Assembly (NCBI RefSeq): GCF_030811555.1
Contig: NZ_JAUSQZ010000001.1
Location: forward strand, 4,275,241 to 4,339,240
Direction: 5' to 3'
From: Kineosporia succinea
GTDB taxonomy: Bacteria > Actinomycetota > Actinomycetes > Actinomycetales > Kineosporiaceae
Length of the DNA stretch: 64,000 nucleotides
Shown here: one piece after another, positions 33,059-42,570 of the stretch
Numbering within the stretch: position 1 is the stretch's first letter
Layout of the letters: each line of letters begins with the position of its first letter
Notes under the pieces: generated by a model
Databases searched by the model: none
The model's input: the letters and a program-made list of their open reading frames with translations, nothing else
What the model was told of the DNA's origin: nothing
Position numbers and translations under genes: made by a program

Positions 33059-35227
33059 TTAGCCGGCGGCCAGGACCAGCGGACGGACCGCCGTGGCTCC
33101 CGCCTGACGCAGCTGCCGGGCGGCGACCGTGAGCGTCCAGCCGGTGATGGTGCGGTCGTCGATGAGGAGGACTGACCGTCCTTCGACGCCGCCTGCCGAC
33201 CCGGGGCCGGTCTCGGTGGGCTCGGGTTCGCTCGGAGTCAGCTGATAGCGGTTGGCCACGGCCTTGACCCGGTGTGCCGAGTTCGCGGCGCCCTCTCCCG
33301 GGGTGGACGCGGGGTCTGGCACCAGCCGGGCCGTGATGGGCAGGCGCAGGTACTTGGACAGGCCCTCGGCGAGGTGCCGGACCAGCTGCGGCCGGGAGAC
33401 CGACTCGATCACCACGATGCAGTCGGGCCGCTCGGGCAGTTCCCAGGCATCGATCACCGCGACGATGGCGTGTCGCAGCGGCACTGGCACCTCGCCGTCA
33501 GGCGTCTCGGGGTTGAAGAGCGCCCGCAGTTGCGCACCCCAGCCGAGATCGGTGACTCCTGCGATCGCGCGCCCGGTCTCGGCCTGCTCGCCCGGCGCGA
33601 TGCGGCCCTTCAACGGCACGCCGAGCTCGGCCATGCCGTTCGGCCACTGCCGCCGCGCGTCGACCGCCACACCTGGCCGGTTCAGCACCTCTCCGGCGGT
33701 CTCGACGTCGGACCCGTCCACCGTCAGTTCGAACTGGACCCCACCACAGCGGTCGCAGCGCCCGCAGGCCTCGGCGACCGCGTCGTCCAAAGTGCGCCGC
33801 AAGAACTGCATCCGGCACCCGGACGTGTTGACGTAATCGAGCATCGACTGCTCTTCGGCCCGTCGGGTGGCCCGCACCCGCTCGTACCGCTCCTCGTCGT
33901 ACTGCCACGGCTGACCGGTGCTGAGCCAGCCACCACGCACCCGCTGCACCGCACCGTCGACGTCGAGCACCTTCAGCATCATGTCCAGCCGGGAGCGGCT
34001 CAGGTCGACCTGGGTCTCCAGCAGCATCGTCGACATCGGCCCGTCGCGCCCGGCCAGCGCATCGAGCGTGGCCCGCACCTGGTGCTCGGCAGGAAAAGCG
34101 AGACCCGCGAAGTAGTTCCAGACCTCACGATCTTCGCGGCCCGGCAGCAGCACCACCGTCGCCTGCGAGAGCCCACGCCCCGCACGGCCCACCTGCTGGT
34201 AATAGGCGATCGGCGAGGGCGGCGCCCCGAGGTGGATCACGAACCCCAGGTCAGGCTTGTCGAAACCCATGCCCAGCGCCGAGGTCGCGACCAGCGCCTT
34301 GACCCGGTTGCCCAGCAGATCGGCCTCAGCGGTGCGGCGCTGGGTCTCCTCGGTCTGCCCGGAGTAGGCCGCCACCTCGTAACCGGCCGCCCGCAGGTGC
34401 TCCGAGACCTGCTCGGTCGCCGCGACCGTGAGGCAGTAGATGATGCCTGAGCCGGGAAGGGTCTTGAGGTTCTCGGCGAGCCAGGCCAGACGCTGTGCGG
34501 GAGAGGGTAGTTCGACCACCCCGAGGTGCAGCGAGTCCCGGTCGAGCGTGCCCCGCAGAACCAGCACATCGTCAAGCGTCGACGTGCCGGTGACCGACAA
34601 CTGCTCGGCGACGTCGGCCGTCACCCGTTCGTTGGCCGTGGCCGTGGTGGCCAGCACCGGCACCCCGGCCGGCAACTCGGCCAGCAGCGTGCGGATACGC
34701 CGGTAGTCGGGCCGGAAGTCGTGCCCCCAGTCGGAGACACAGTGCGCCTCGTCGATCACGACCAGGCCGGTGGCACCCGTCAGCTGGGGGAGCGCCCGCT
34801 CGCGGAAGTCGGGGTTGTTCAGCCGCTCCGGTGACACGAGCAGCACGTCAACCTCACCGGCGTCGATCGCGCGGTAGACCTCGGCCCACTCGTCGAGGTT
34901 CGACGAGTTGACCGTGACAGCGCGGATGCCCGCCCGCTCGGCCGCCGCGATCTGGTTGCGCATCAGCGCCAGCAGCGGCGAGATGATGATCGTGGGGCCG
35001 ACCCCGGCCGCCCGCAGCAGGGCGGTGGCCACGAAGTACACCGCCGACTTACCCCAGCCGGTGCGCTGCACCACCAGGGCCCGCCGGTGATCGACCACCA
35101 GCGCCTCGATCGCCGCCCACTGATCGTCGTGCAGCCGGGCCTCCGGCCGCCCGACCAGCGCGCGCAGCGACTCCTCCGCGCGGTCGCGGACCTCTTGGTT
35201 ACGGCTCGCCGCAGCTGTCATCGTCAC
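33059..35227 (-). CDS. RecQ-family DNA helicase with C-terminal phosphoribosyltransferase-like domain
   Basis: 722 residues. Helicase motifs: RTGWGKSAVYFV (I, Walker A variant TGWGKS), VLLVSPERL, VVIDEAHCVSDWGHDFRPDY (II, DEAH then the RecQ aromatic loop), ATTATANERV (III), GMGFDKPDLGFVIHLGAPPS and QVGRAGRG (V, VI). A zinc-binding set SGCRMQFLRR ... CGRCDRCGG follows. The last 40 residues VLLIDDRTITGWTLTVAARQ plus LVLAAG match the PRPP loop of phosphoribosyltransferases. GTG 35227 has GGGAGGG eight bases upstream; ATG 35221 is an alternative. It unwinds DNA 3'-5' in repair (family knowledge). Confidence 0.9.
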   Translation of the reverse strand: MTMTAAASRNQEVRDRAEESLRALVGRPEARLHDDQWAAIEALVVDHRRALVVQRTGWGKSAVYFVATALLRAAGVGPTIIISPLLALMRNQIAAAERAGIRAVTVNSSNLDEWAEVYRAIDAGEVDVLLVSPERLNNPDFRERALPQLTGATGLVVIDEAHCVSDWGHDFRPDYRRIRTLLAELPAGVPVLATTATANERVTADVAEQLSVTGTSTLDDVLVLRGTLDRDSLHLGVVELPSPAQRLAWLAENLKTLPGSGIIYCLTVAATEQVSEHLRAAGYEVAAYSGQTEETQRRTAEADLLGNRVKALVATSALGMGFDKPDLGFVIHLGAPPSPIAYYQQVGRAGRGLSQATVVLLPGREDREVWNYFAGLAFPAEHQVRATLDALAGRDGPMSTMLLETQVDLSRSRLDMMLKVLDVDGAVQRVRGGWLSTGQPWQYDEERYERVRATRRAEEQSMLDYVNTSGCRMQFLRRTLDDAVAEACGRCDRCGGVQFELTVDGSDVETAGEVLNRPGVAVDARRQWPNGMAELGVPLKGRIAPGEQAETGRAIAGVTDLGWGAQLRALFNPETPDGEVPVPLRHAIVAVIDAWELPERPDCIVVIESVSRPQLVRHLAEGLSKYLRLPITARLVPDPASTPGEGAANSAHRVKAVANRYQLTPSEPEPTETGPGSAGGVEGRSVLLIDDRTITGWTLTVAARQLRQAGATAVRPLVLAAG

Positions 35228-35279
35228 ACCACCGACCCTCCCACGACCCTCCGACAGTTTTGAATTCCACTCCCCACCT

Positions 35280-36485
35280 GTGGACAAACCCCCACACCCA
35301 CAGGCGCGCTCAAGCACACGCGTCATCCGGCCGATCAGATTCCTCGTGAGTCCTGCCTCCCTCGCCCCCAGAGCCGGTGACGCGACCAGCCTCGGGCTGC
35401 CGCGTCTGTGTCTCGGCTTCGCCGCCATCCACGCCGTCAGTGCCGTGCTCGGCCTGTTCATGGATGTCGATTACCGCGGGGCTCTGATCGCCGTCGACGG
35501 CGCGTGCGCCGCCGTCTTCGTGCTGATCGCGTTCCTGGCGTCCACCCGGCGACTGCCGGGTTGGCGCCGCGAGACCGCTGCGGCCATCGTCCCCATCCTC
35601 GCCGCCACCGCCGCCTGCGCCCGCGCCGGCCTGATCGACCAGTACTGGCCGGCCGCCGAGCTGATCCTCGCCGCGGCCGCCGCCTGCGTGGTCAGCGCCC
35701 GCAACTGGTTCTGGGCCGTGCTGGCCTCGTGCGGTGCCCTCTGGGTCGGCTGTGTCGTCACCGCGGTCGCCCGGGGCGGCTTCACCACCGACGAGGCCGC
35801 CCGCTGGGTCAACATGCTGCTGATGATCGGGGCCGCCGCCGGCCTCGCGATGGCTGTCCGCCGAGCCCGCACCAGTGCGGCGATGGCCCTGGTCGACGCC
35901 CACCGCCAGGTCATGGAGCAGTCCGTCAAGGACCCGCTGACCGGCGTCGCCAACCGCAAGGGCCTCGAGCTCGTCGCCCGCCCGATGATCGACCTGGCCC
36001 GACGCCAGGGCCACGCCGTGCACGCCCTGGTCGTCGACGTCGACACCCTGCGCGGCATCAACGAGCAGCACGGCATCAAGGACGGCGACGAGGTGCTCAA
36101 GGCCGTGGCCCAGGGCCTGCTCAACGCCACCCGGGCCACCGACGTGGTCGCCCGCTGGGCCGGCGACGAGTTCGTCATGATCGGCCCGGGCACCGGCACC
36201 TCCCCGCTGGAGATGGAACGCCGAATCCGTTCCTACCTGGCCGAGAAGGTCAAGCTGCCGCGTGAGGTCTGGCAGGGCCGGGTCAGTGCCGGCATCGCGA
36301 CCCTCGTCCCGTGGGACGCCGACGACCTCGAGGGCCTGCTCGAACGCGCCATCCAGGACCTCTCCCTGCGCCGCTCGCTGAAGCGCCGGGCCGCCGCACG
36401 GATGAAGGAGGAGGACGAGGAGCTGGCCAACATCTCCTCGCCCGACGTCCGTGAGACCGCGGGCAAGCCCGATTCCGAGGCGTGA
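35280..36485 (+). CDS. Membrane diguanylate cyclase (AGDEF variant)
   Basis: 401 residues. Five to six hydrophobic helices fill residues about 40-200, then a GGDEF domain (DPLTGVANRKGLELVARP, VVDVDTLRGINEQHG). The active-site loop reads RWAGDEFVMI: the first glycine is alanine, a change tolerated in some active cyclases. An RxxD product-inhibition site (RATD) is five residues before it. The GTG 35280 start is unsupported by a ribosome binding site; GTG 35346 (VSPASLAPRAG) is an alternative. It is divergent from the RecQ-like gene 52 bases away and forms, with the gene at 26144, the c-di-GMP toolkit of this window. Confidence 0.85.
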   Translation: MDKPPHPQARSSTRVIRPIRFLVSPASLAPRAGDATSLGLPRLCLGFAAIHAVSAVLGLFMDVDYRGALIAVDGACAAVFVLIAFLASTRRLPGWRRETAAAIVPILAATAACARAGLIDQYWPAAELILAAAAACVVSARNWFWAVLASCGALWVGCVVTAVARGGFTTDEAARWVNMLLMIGAAAGLAMAVRRARTSAAMALVDAHRQVMEQSVKDPLTGVANRKGLELVARPMIDLARRQGHAVHALVVDVDTLRGINEQHGIKDGDEVLKAVAQGLLNATRATDVVARWAGDEFVMIGPGTGTSPLEMERRIRSYLAEKVKLPREVWQGRVSAGIATLVPWDADDLEGLLERAIQDLSLRRSLKRRAAARMKEEDEELANISSPDVRETAGKPDSEA

Positions 36486-36546
36486 TCCACGGGCCTGAGC
36501 CCGGCGGCGCCCCGACGGCGCCGTATCCGCGCTAGATTCGGCGTTC

Positions 36547-37452
36547 ATGGCCGGTCCTGTCGCCGTCGTCACCGATTCCACCGCCTACCTGCCGGCCGCG
36601 CTGGCCGCGGAGCTGGGCGTCACGGTGGTTCCCCTGCAGGTCGTCGTGAACGGGGTCTCCCGTCCCGAGGACATCGGGTCGGGCACCGAGATCACCTTCG
36701 ACGCCCACGACGTGGTGTCGGCGTTGCGGGCCGACCGGCCGGTCACCACCTCCCGGCCGTCGCCCCAGGTCTTCGTCGACACCTACCGTCGTCTACGGGC
36801 GCGCGGTTTCTCCGCCGTGGTCTCGGTACACCTGTCCGGTGACATCTCCGGCACCGTCGCCGCCGCCCGCCTCGCCGCCTCCGAGGTGGCGGCCGACGGT
36901 TTCACCGTCGAGGTCGTCGACTCCCGTTCGCTCGGCATGGGCCTCGGCTTCGGAGTCCAGGCCGCGGTGGGCGCGCTCGCCGCGGGCGCCGGTCCCGCCG
37001 AGGCCGCCCGGGCGGCCGCCCACCGGTCGCTCAACACCTCGATCTACATCTACCTCGACACTCTCGAGTTCCTGCGTCGTGGAGGCCGGATCGGTGCGGC
37101 GACCGCCCTGCTGGGTTCGGCGCTGACCATCAAGCCCGTCCTCGCTCTCGCCGACGGGCGCCTGGAGCCACTCGAGCGCGTCCGCACCACCCAGCGGGCC
37201 CTCACGCGTCTCCTCGAGCTGTCGATCGCCGAGGTGAGCCCGGCCGGGCCGGGGGAGCACGACGGGCGGGGCACGAGCATTGCCGTGCACCATCTCTCCG
37301 CCCCGGAGCGGGCACAGGAGCTCGCCGACCGGTTGCGCGAACAACTCCCGGCGATGGGGGACGTGCCGGTCACCGAAGTCGGTCCGGTCATCGGTGCGCA
37401 CGTGGGGCCGGGCGCGGTCGGGGTGGTCGTGTCCCGTCCGGCGGGTGCCTGA
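36547..37452 (+). CDS. DegV family fatty-acid-binding protein
   Basis: 301 residues. AVVTDSTAYLPAALAAELGV is the DegV opening, TTSRPSPQVFVDTYRRL carries the ligand-contacting TSxPS motif, and SVHLSGDISGTVAAARLAA and IYIYLDTLEFLRRGGRIGAA are also diagnostic. DegV/FakB proteins bind fatty acids, handing them to a kinase for phosphorylation (family knowledge); no fakA is nearby. It lies between the diguanylate cyclase and comEA, as in many actinomycetes. Confidence 0.95.
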   Translation: MAGPVAVVTDSTAYLPAALAAELGVTVVPLQVVVNGVSRPEDIGSGTEITFDAHDVVSALRADRPVTTSRPSPQVFVDTYRRLRARGFSAVVSVHLSGDISGTVAAARLAASEVAADGFTVEVVDSRSLGMGLGFGVQAAVGALAAGAGPAEAARAAAHRSLNTSIYIYLDTLEFLRRGGRIGAATALLGSALTIKPVLALADGRLEPLERVRTTQRALTRLLELSIAEVSPAGPGEHDGRGTSIAVHHLSAPERAQELADRLREQLPAMGDVPVTEVGPVIGAHVGPGAVGVVVSRPAGA

Positions 37453-37549
37453 CGGTTTTCTGCTTTCCACAGGCCGGTAGGAAGCCGGGGTTTTCCACAG
37501 AGGCCGGTGCGGGCCGGGGTGGGGGATGGTGGACGCCTAGGTTCGGTTC

Positions 37550-38449
37550 ATGCGATCCGACGAACCTCCGCGGCCGAGGCGGCTTCTCGAGGATTCCCCG
37601 GAGTCCGGCGGGTACGGGCCGGACGATTTCGAGGGGCACGGCGCCTGGCCGTCCGACTGGCGCTCCGGCTCGCACAGTGCTGCCGACGACGAGCAGGCCC
37701 TGCGTGATCTGAGGGAGGGGCTGGTGCGTTCCCGGGTGCCTGGCGGTGCCCGCTGGGAGGTGCCGGTCCGGGCCGCGCTGGCCGCGGCACTGCTCGCCTT
37801 CGTGATCGCGGTCGGCGCCGGTTTCCTGTTGCTGCGCAACAGGTCGGCCGAGGTCGGTGAGTCGGTTCCTCCGGCTCCGTCGGTCTCCGTCTCGGTCGCG
37901 CCGATGACGGACGCGGCGGCTCACCCCGACCTGTCCCCGTCACCTGCCGTGGTGGGCACGGTGGGGTCGGTGCGGGTGCACGTGGTCGGCCAGGTCAAGA
38001 AGCCCGGTGTGGTGTCGCTGGGTACGGACGCGCGGGTGCAGGACGCGATCGAGGCGGCCGGGGGAGCGGGTGGCCGGGCCGACCTGGGCCGTCTCAACCT
38101 GGCCCGCAAAGTGGTCGACGGTGAACGGATCCTGGTGCCCAAGCCCGGTCAGAAGCTCCCCGACGAAGCCACCGCTGCCGGTGCCGGGCCCGGGGCCGGT
38201 GCCGGGCCCGGCGGAGCGGCCGGCAGCGGTGGCACCGGTGGTCCTGCCGGTGCGGGAGCGCCGATCGACCTGAACACGGCCACGGTCGGCGAACTCGACG
38301 CGCTCCCCGGCGTCGGGCCGGTGCTGGCCGGGCGCATCCTCGATTGGCGCCAGGCCAACGGTCGTTTCACCACCGTCGACGATCTGAACGAGGTCTCCGG
38401 CATCGGCGACGCCACCATGGAGAAGCTGCGCCCGATGGTCCGGGTCTGA
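37550..38449 (+). CDS. comEA: Competence protein ComEA (DNA receptor)
   Basis: 299 residues. A cytosolic N-terminus of about 70 residues, one membrane anchor (ALAAALLAFVIAVGAGFLLL), a SLBB domain (RVHVVGQVKKPGVVSLGTDA), a Gly/Ala/Pro linker, then a double helix-hairpin-helix DNA-binding domain (DLNTATVGELDALPGVGPVL, FTTVDDLNEVSGIGDATMEK). It captures double-stranded DNA outside the membrane for uptake through ComEC. The SLBB domain is usual in the actinobacterial type. Together with comEC downstream it implies a retained uptake apparatus, though other competence genes are not in view. Confidence 0.9.
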   Translation: MRSDEPPRPRRLLEDSPESGGYGPDDFEGHGAWPSDWRSGSHSAADDEQALRDLREGLVRSRVPGGARWEVPVRAALAAALLAFVIAVGAGFLLLRNRSAEVGESVPPAPSVSVSVAPMTDAAAHPDLSPSPAVVGTVGSVRVHVVGQVKKPGVVSLGTDARVQDAIEAAGGAGGRADLGRLNLARKVVDGERILVPKPGQKLPDEATAAGAGPGAGAGPGGAAGSGGTGGPAGAGAPIDLNTATVGELDALPGVGPVLAGRILDWRQANGRFTTVDDLNEVSGIGDATMEKLRPMVRV

Positions 38450-38450
38450 C

Positions 38451-38588
38451 ATGCGCCGCGACCTGACCCGACGGGCTGCGCCGGCCCGGTGGGCTGCGCC
38501 GGCCCGGTTGACCGTGCTGACTCTGCTGGCCGCGCCGGCCGTGTCCGCGGTGACGGTCGGGCCGACGACCGTGCGGAGGCCCCGGTGA
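38451..38588 (+). CDS. Possible 45-residue peptide coupled to comEC
   Basis: ATG 38451 directly follows the comEA stop (one base apart) and reads MRRDLTRRAAPARWAAPARL, a hydrophobic stretch TVLTLLAAPAVSAVTV, and a short basic tail, ending with TGA 38588 that overlaps the comEC GTG (GTGA). Basic-hydrophobic layout resembles a signal or small membrane peptide. No homologue is known to me, and it could be only a bridge keeping ribosomes on the mRNA to start comEC. Confidence 0.35.
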   Translation: MRRDLTRRAAPARWAAPARLTVLTLLAAPAVSAVTVGPTTVRRPR

Positions 38589-41422
38589 CCCGCCGGGCGG
38601 CGCTGAACGAGGCCGCGCGCACCTGGTTCTCCCGGGGTGGAGCCCGTCGCACCGCTCCCGGTGAGACCCGTCGCCCGGCCCGTCCGCAGCGTCCGGCGTC
38701 GCGTCCCCGACCCGATCTGCGCCTGCTCCCCGGCGCGGCCGCAGCCTGGCTCCTGACCTGGGGCGCCCTGGTGCTGCCGGCCGAAGTGGTGCTGACGCTG
38801 GGCGGATTGCTCAGCATCCTGCTGCTTCTGGCGCTTCTGCTCGCGCTCGCACACCTCCGGCAGCAGACGCGGCGGAGAGGACCCGCCGATCGCGCGCTTC
38901 CCGGCAGCCGCCTCTCCCGTTCCCGGCGGGGCCGGGTGCCCGGAGAACGGCGTCCTCACCCTCTTCCTTCTCCGGGTCTCGACGACCGGCTCCCGCGACG
39001 CCCCGGGGCGTTGTGGGCCGATCTCGACCGTCTGGCGGCGAGGGCGGTGGCGACCACCGATCTGCGCGCCGGGCGCCGCCGGGGGCGCCGGGTGGCGCTG
39101 ACCTCCGCCCGGAGACGGCGAGAGTCCCGCCCGGGCCGCCGACGCTCTCCCGGGCGCTACCGCGCCCGCACGACCCCCGTCACCTGGGGCGCGGGCCTGT
39201 TGCTCGCCCTCGCGTTGACCGCGCCGGTCACCGCGATCACCGGCGTCCGCATGATGCACCGTCAGCAAGATCCACTGACCGCGGCCGCGGCCCGGCAGAG
39301 CACGGTCACCTTCGAGGGGCGGGTCTCCGGCGACCCGAAGAAGCTCACCGCGACCTCGTTCGGCGGCGAGCCCCTCGTTCTGGTGCGGCTGAAGCTGAGC
39401 CGGATCGAGGTCGGCGGGAAGGCAAGCGGGGCCCGGCGAACTCTGCGCAGTTCGGCCCAGCTCGTGGTGTTCGGCAGCGGGACGTGGGGGGATCTGGTTG
39501 CGGGGCAACGGGTCCGGGCGCCGGCGAAGCTGAAGCCCACCGACCCGGGCAAGCCGGAGGTCGCGGTGGCGTTCGTGCGCTCGGGTCCGGAGATCACCCA
39601 TCCCGGCACCTGGCCCTGGCGGTTCGCGGAGCACCTGCGTGAAGGGCTGCGCGAGGCGTGCGCCGGTCTGCCCTCCGACGCCCGGGGTCTGCTCCCCGCG
39701 CTCGTGGTGGGTGACACGTCGAACCTCGATCCAGACCTCGCGGCCGACCTGCAGGCCGGTGGTCTCACCCATCTGACCGCGGTCTCGGGCAGCAACGTGG
39801 CGATCCTGGCGGCGGTGACGTTCGTCGTGATCGGGGCGCTGCGGGGCGGCCGAAGAACGCAGGCGGCCGGAACCGTCCTCGTCATAGCGGGTTTCGTGGT
39901 GCTGGCCCGGCCGGAGCCGAGCGTGCTGCGGGCGTCGGTGATGGGTGTTCTGGCCGTGTCCGGGGTTCTGGTGGCCCGGCGGTCGGCCGGAGCGCCGGTG
40001 CTGGCGGCGACGGTGGTGATCCTGCTCGGCGTGGATCCCTGGCTGGCCCGGAGTTTCGGGTTCGCGCTGTCGGTGCTGGCCACGGCCGGGCTCCTGCTCC
40101 TGGTACCGATCTGGCTGTACCGCCTGCGGCGCTGGCCGCAGGGGCCGGTGCTGGCGCTCGCGGTACCGGTGGCCGCGCTGGTGGTCACGGCGCCGGTGAC
40201 GATCCTGCTGGATCCGGTGGTGAGCCTGGTGTCGATCCCGGCGAACCTGCTGGCCGACGCCGCGGTCGCCCCGGCCACGATCGCGGGGGTCGTGGCGGCC
40301 GCGCTCTCGCTGGTCTGGCCCGACGGCGCCACGCTGGTGGCCTGGGCCGGTGGTCTGGCCACCCAGTGGATCGCGATCGTCGCGCACCGGGCGGCCGACG
40401 TGCCGGCCGGGGCACTGCCCTGGCCGGACGGTCCGGCCGGGTCCGCGCTGTTCGCCGCCCTGAGCCTGGTCTGCGCGGGGTTGCTCGTGCGGGGTGCCTG
40501 GCGCACGGCCCTGGCCACACCCGTGCTGGTCGGGGCCTGCCTGGTGCTGCCGCGCTGGGTGCCGGTCCTGCCGGGCGGGGGGCCGCCCTCGGACTGGCTC
40601 GTGGTCCAGTGCGAGGTGGGCCAGGGGTCCGCGACCGCCATCCGAAGCGGCCCCGACCGGGCGGTCCTCGTCGACGCGGGCCCCGACCCGCAACTGGCCG
40701 ACCGCTGCCTGAGGCGGGCGGGCGTCCACCATCTGGATCTGGTGCTCGTCACCCACTTTCACGCCGATCACGCCGATGGACTCGCCGGGGCCCTCGACGG
40801 GCGCGGCGCCCCACCGGTCTACGTGAGCCCGGTCGCGCTGCCCGGCACGCAGGCCCGGGAGGTGGCGGCCCTGGCGCCCGGTTCTCGCACACTCCCGGTC
40901 ACCGGCGGCATCAGCGGCACCGCGGGAACGGGCGACTGGCAGGTGCGGTGGCGACTGGTTCCGCCGTCGGCGTCCGCGGTGCGGGCCGGGCTGGCGGCGG
41001 GCCGTGATCCTGAGGGGGAGGAGATCAACAACGTCAGCGTGGTGATGCTGGCCGAGGTGAGAGGTGTGCGGGTCGCAGCCCTGGGCGACGTGGAGCCGGA
41101 CGCACAGCGGGCGCTGCTCCGAACACTGACCACGGAAACGACGAGCACAGCAGATCCGGCCAGTGCGGTGTCGTCCCAGGACGTCGACGTGGTCGTTCTC
41201 TCGCACCACGGATCGGCGAAGCAGGAGGAGCGGCTGTACCGCTTCCTGCATCCACGGGTGGCCCTGATCGGCGTCGGGGCGGACAACGACTACGGGCATC
41301 CCGCCCCGGCGGCACTCTCGATGCTGCAGCGGGTCGGGGCCCGGGCCTTCCGCACCGACACACAGGGGCAGATCGCCGTGGTCGGCGGTCCGCGCGACCT
41401 GAGGGTGGTGACGTCGAAGTGA
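38585..41422 (+). CDS. comEC: DNA-uptake channel ComEC/Rec2
   Basis: 945 residues from GTG 38585, which has GGAGG about five bases upstream. Domains: N-terminal helices with an arginine-rich loop, DUF4131-like soluble domain (FEGRVSGDPKKLTAT), competence core with LVVGDTSNLDPDLAADLQAG and HLTAVSGSNVAILAA, ten or so helices, and a C-terminal metallo-beta-lactamase domain (LVLVTHFHADHADGLAGALD, VVVLSHHGSAKQEE). All metal ligands look intact. It moves single-stranded DNA across the membrane while the lactamase-like domain may degrade the other strand. Confidence 0.95.
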   Translation: MTRRAALNEAARTWFSRGGARRTAPGETRRPARPQRPASRPRPDLRLLPGAAAAWLLTWGALVLPAEVVLTLGGLLSILLLLALLLALAHLRQQTRRRGPADRALPGSRLSRSRRGRVPGERRPHPLPSPGLDDRLPRRPGALWADLDRLAARAVATTDLRAGRRRGRRVALTSARRRRESRPGRRRSPGRYRARTTPVTWGAGLLLALALTAPVTAITGVRMMHRQQDPLTAAAARQSTVTFEGRVSGDPKKLTATSFGGEPLVLVRLKLSRIEVGGKASGARRTLRSSAQLVVFGSGTWGDLVAGQRVRAPAKLKPTDPGKPEVAVAFVRSGPEITHPGTWPWRFAEHLREGLREACAGLPSDARGLLPALVVGDTSNLDPDLAADLQAGGLTHLTAVSGSNVAILAAVTFVVIGALRGGRRTQAAGTVLVIAGFVVLARPEPSVLRASVMGVLAVSGVLVARRSAGAPVLAATVVILLGVDPWLARSFGFALSVLATAGLLLLVPIWLYRLRRWPQGPVLALAVPVAALVVTAPVTILLDPVVSLVSIPANLLADAAVAPATIAGVVAAALSLVWPDGATLVAWAGGLATQWIAIVAHRAADVPAGALPWPDGPAGSALFAALSLVCAGLLVRGAWRTALATPVLVGACLVLPRWVPVLPGGGPPSDWLVVQCEVGQGSATAIRSGPDRAVLVDAGPDPQLADRCLRRAGVHHLDLVLVTHFHADHADGLAGALDGRGAPPVYVSPVALPGTQAREVAALAPGSRTLPVTGGISGTAGTGDWQVRWRLVPPSASAVRAGLAAGRDPEGEEINNVSVVMLAEVRGVRVAALGDVEPDAQRALLRTLTTETTSTADPASAVSSQDVDVVVLSHHGSAKQEERLYRFLHPRVALIGVGADNDYGHPAPAALSMLQRVGARAFRTDTQGQIAVVGGPRDLRVVTSK

Positions 41423-41503
41423 ATCGACGGCACTGCCCGAGCGGACCCGCCCTGGGTCACGAACCGCCCCGGACCCGGCCGGGCGAGGCCATAAGGTGTT
41501 GGC

Positions 41504-42559
41504 GTGGCTGGAGCAGGAGCGGGTTCGCGAGCACGGGGCGGCACGAAGGCGGCGGCGGGAAAGTCGGCGTCCAAGGCGAAGAACCCGATCGTCACGCCCG
41601 ACGAGGTGAAGCCGGCACCGATCCTGCTGGTGGTCGGGGCCGAAGGGGTGCTGGCCGACCGCGCGGTCGCCAATGTGCTGGCTGCCGCCCGCGCCGCCGA
41701 TCCGGAGACCGAGGTCGAGCGGATGGAGGCGGCGGGGTACCTGTCCGGCAAGCTGTCCGTGGCCACCAGCCCGTCGCTCTTCGGCGGGGGCAAGGTGGTC
41801 GTGCTGGAGAACGTCGAGCAGGCCAACGAGGCACTCGTCACCGACGTCACGACCTACCTGAAAGACCCCTCGCTGGAAGCCTGCGTGATCATCCGGCACT
41901 CGGGGGTGGTGAGGGCTCGTCCGTTGCTGGAGGCGGCCCGCGCGACCAACGCGCCCGAGGTGTCGTGCCAGCCGATCACCCGCGACGACGAGAAGGTCGA
42001 GTTCGCGACCAACGAGTTCCGTCGCGGCGACCGGCGCATCACCCCGGCCGCGGTCCGGGCCCTGGTCGACGCCGTCGGCAACGATCTGCGCGAGCTGGCC
42101 GCCGCCTGCTCCCAGCTGATGAACGACGACGAGGCCGCCCGCATCGACGTCGACTCGGTCGAGCGCTACTTCGGCGGCCGGGTCGAGGTCACCGGCTTCA
42201 AGGTCGCGGACGCCGCGGTCGCCGGCCACGCCGAAGAGGCTCTGGTGCTGCTGCGTCACGCGCTGGCCACGGGGGCGGACCCGGTCCCGCTGGTCGCCGC
42301 CGTCGCGATGAAAGTCCGTGCCCTGGCCAAGGTCTCGGCGGCCGGGCGGGGCGCGTCGGCCTCCATGGCCAAGTCACTGGGTATGGCGCCCTGGCAGATC
42401 GACCGCGCCCGCCGCGAACTCAACGGCTGGAACGAAGACGGACTGGCCCGCGCGGTCATGGCCCTCGCCGAGGCCGACGCCGCGGTGAAGGGTGGCGGCC
42501 GGGATCCGGTCTACGCCGTCGAGCGCCTCGTGCTGACGGTGGCCCAGAGCCGTCGGTAG
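41504..42559 (+). CDS. holA: DNA polymerase III subunit delta
   Basis: 351 residues. Clamp-loader subunit that opens the sliding clamp. A basic Ala/Lys-rich leader (about 35 residues) precedes the AAA-like domain PAPILLVVGAEGVLADRAVA, with SLFGGGKVVVLENVEQ and the C-terminal domain DPVPLVAAVAMKVRALAKVS. It lacks a functional Walker A, as expected for delta. It sits between comEC and rpsT, the standard order in high-GC Gram-positives. GTG 41504 is the start. Confidence 0.95.
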   Translation: MAGAGAGSRARGGTKAAAGKSASKAKNPIVTPDEVKPAPILLVVGAEGVLADRAVANVLAAARAADPETEVERMEAAGYLSGKLSVATSPSLFGGGKVVVLENVEQANEALVTDVTTYLKDPSLEACVIIRHSGVVRARPLLEAARATNAPEVSCQPITRDDEKVEFATNEFRRGDRRITPAAVRALVDAVGNDLRELAAACSQLMNDDEAARIDVDSVERYFGGRVEVTGFKVADAAVAGHAEEALVLLRHALATGADPVPLVAAVAMKVRALAKVSAAGRGASASMAKSLGMAPWQIDRARRELNGWNEDGLARAVMALAEADAAVKGGGRDPVYAVERLVLTVAQSRR

Positions 42560-42570
42560 GTCACCAGAGG

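Noticed and set aside
37940-42259. A 1439-residue minus-strand open frame opposite comEA, comEC and holA
   Set aside because: Composition is that of a shadow frame in GC-rich DNA, with no domain and no start context; the plus-strand genes are certain.
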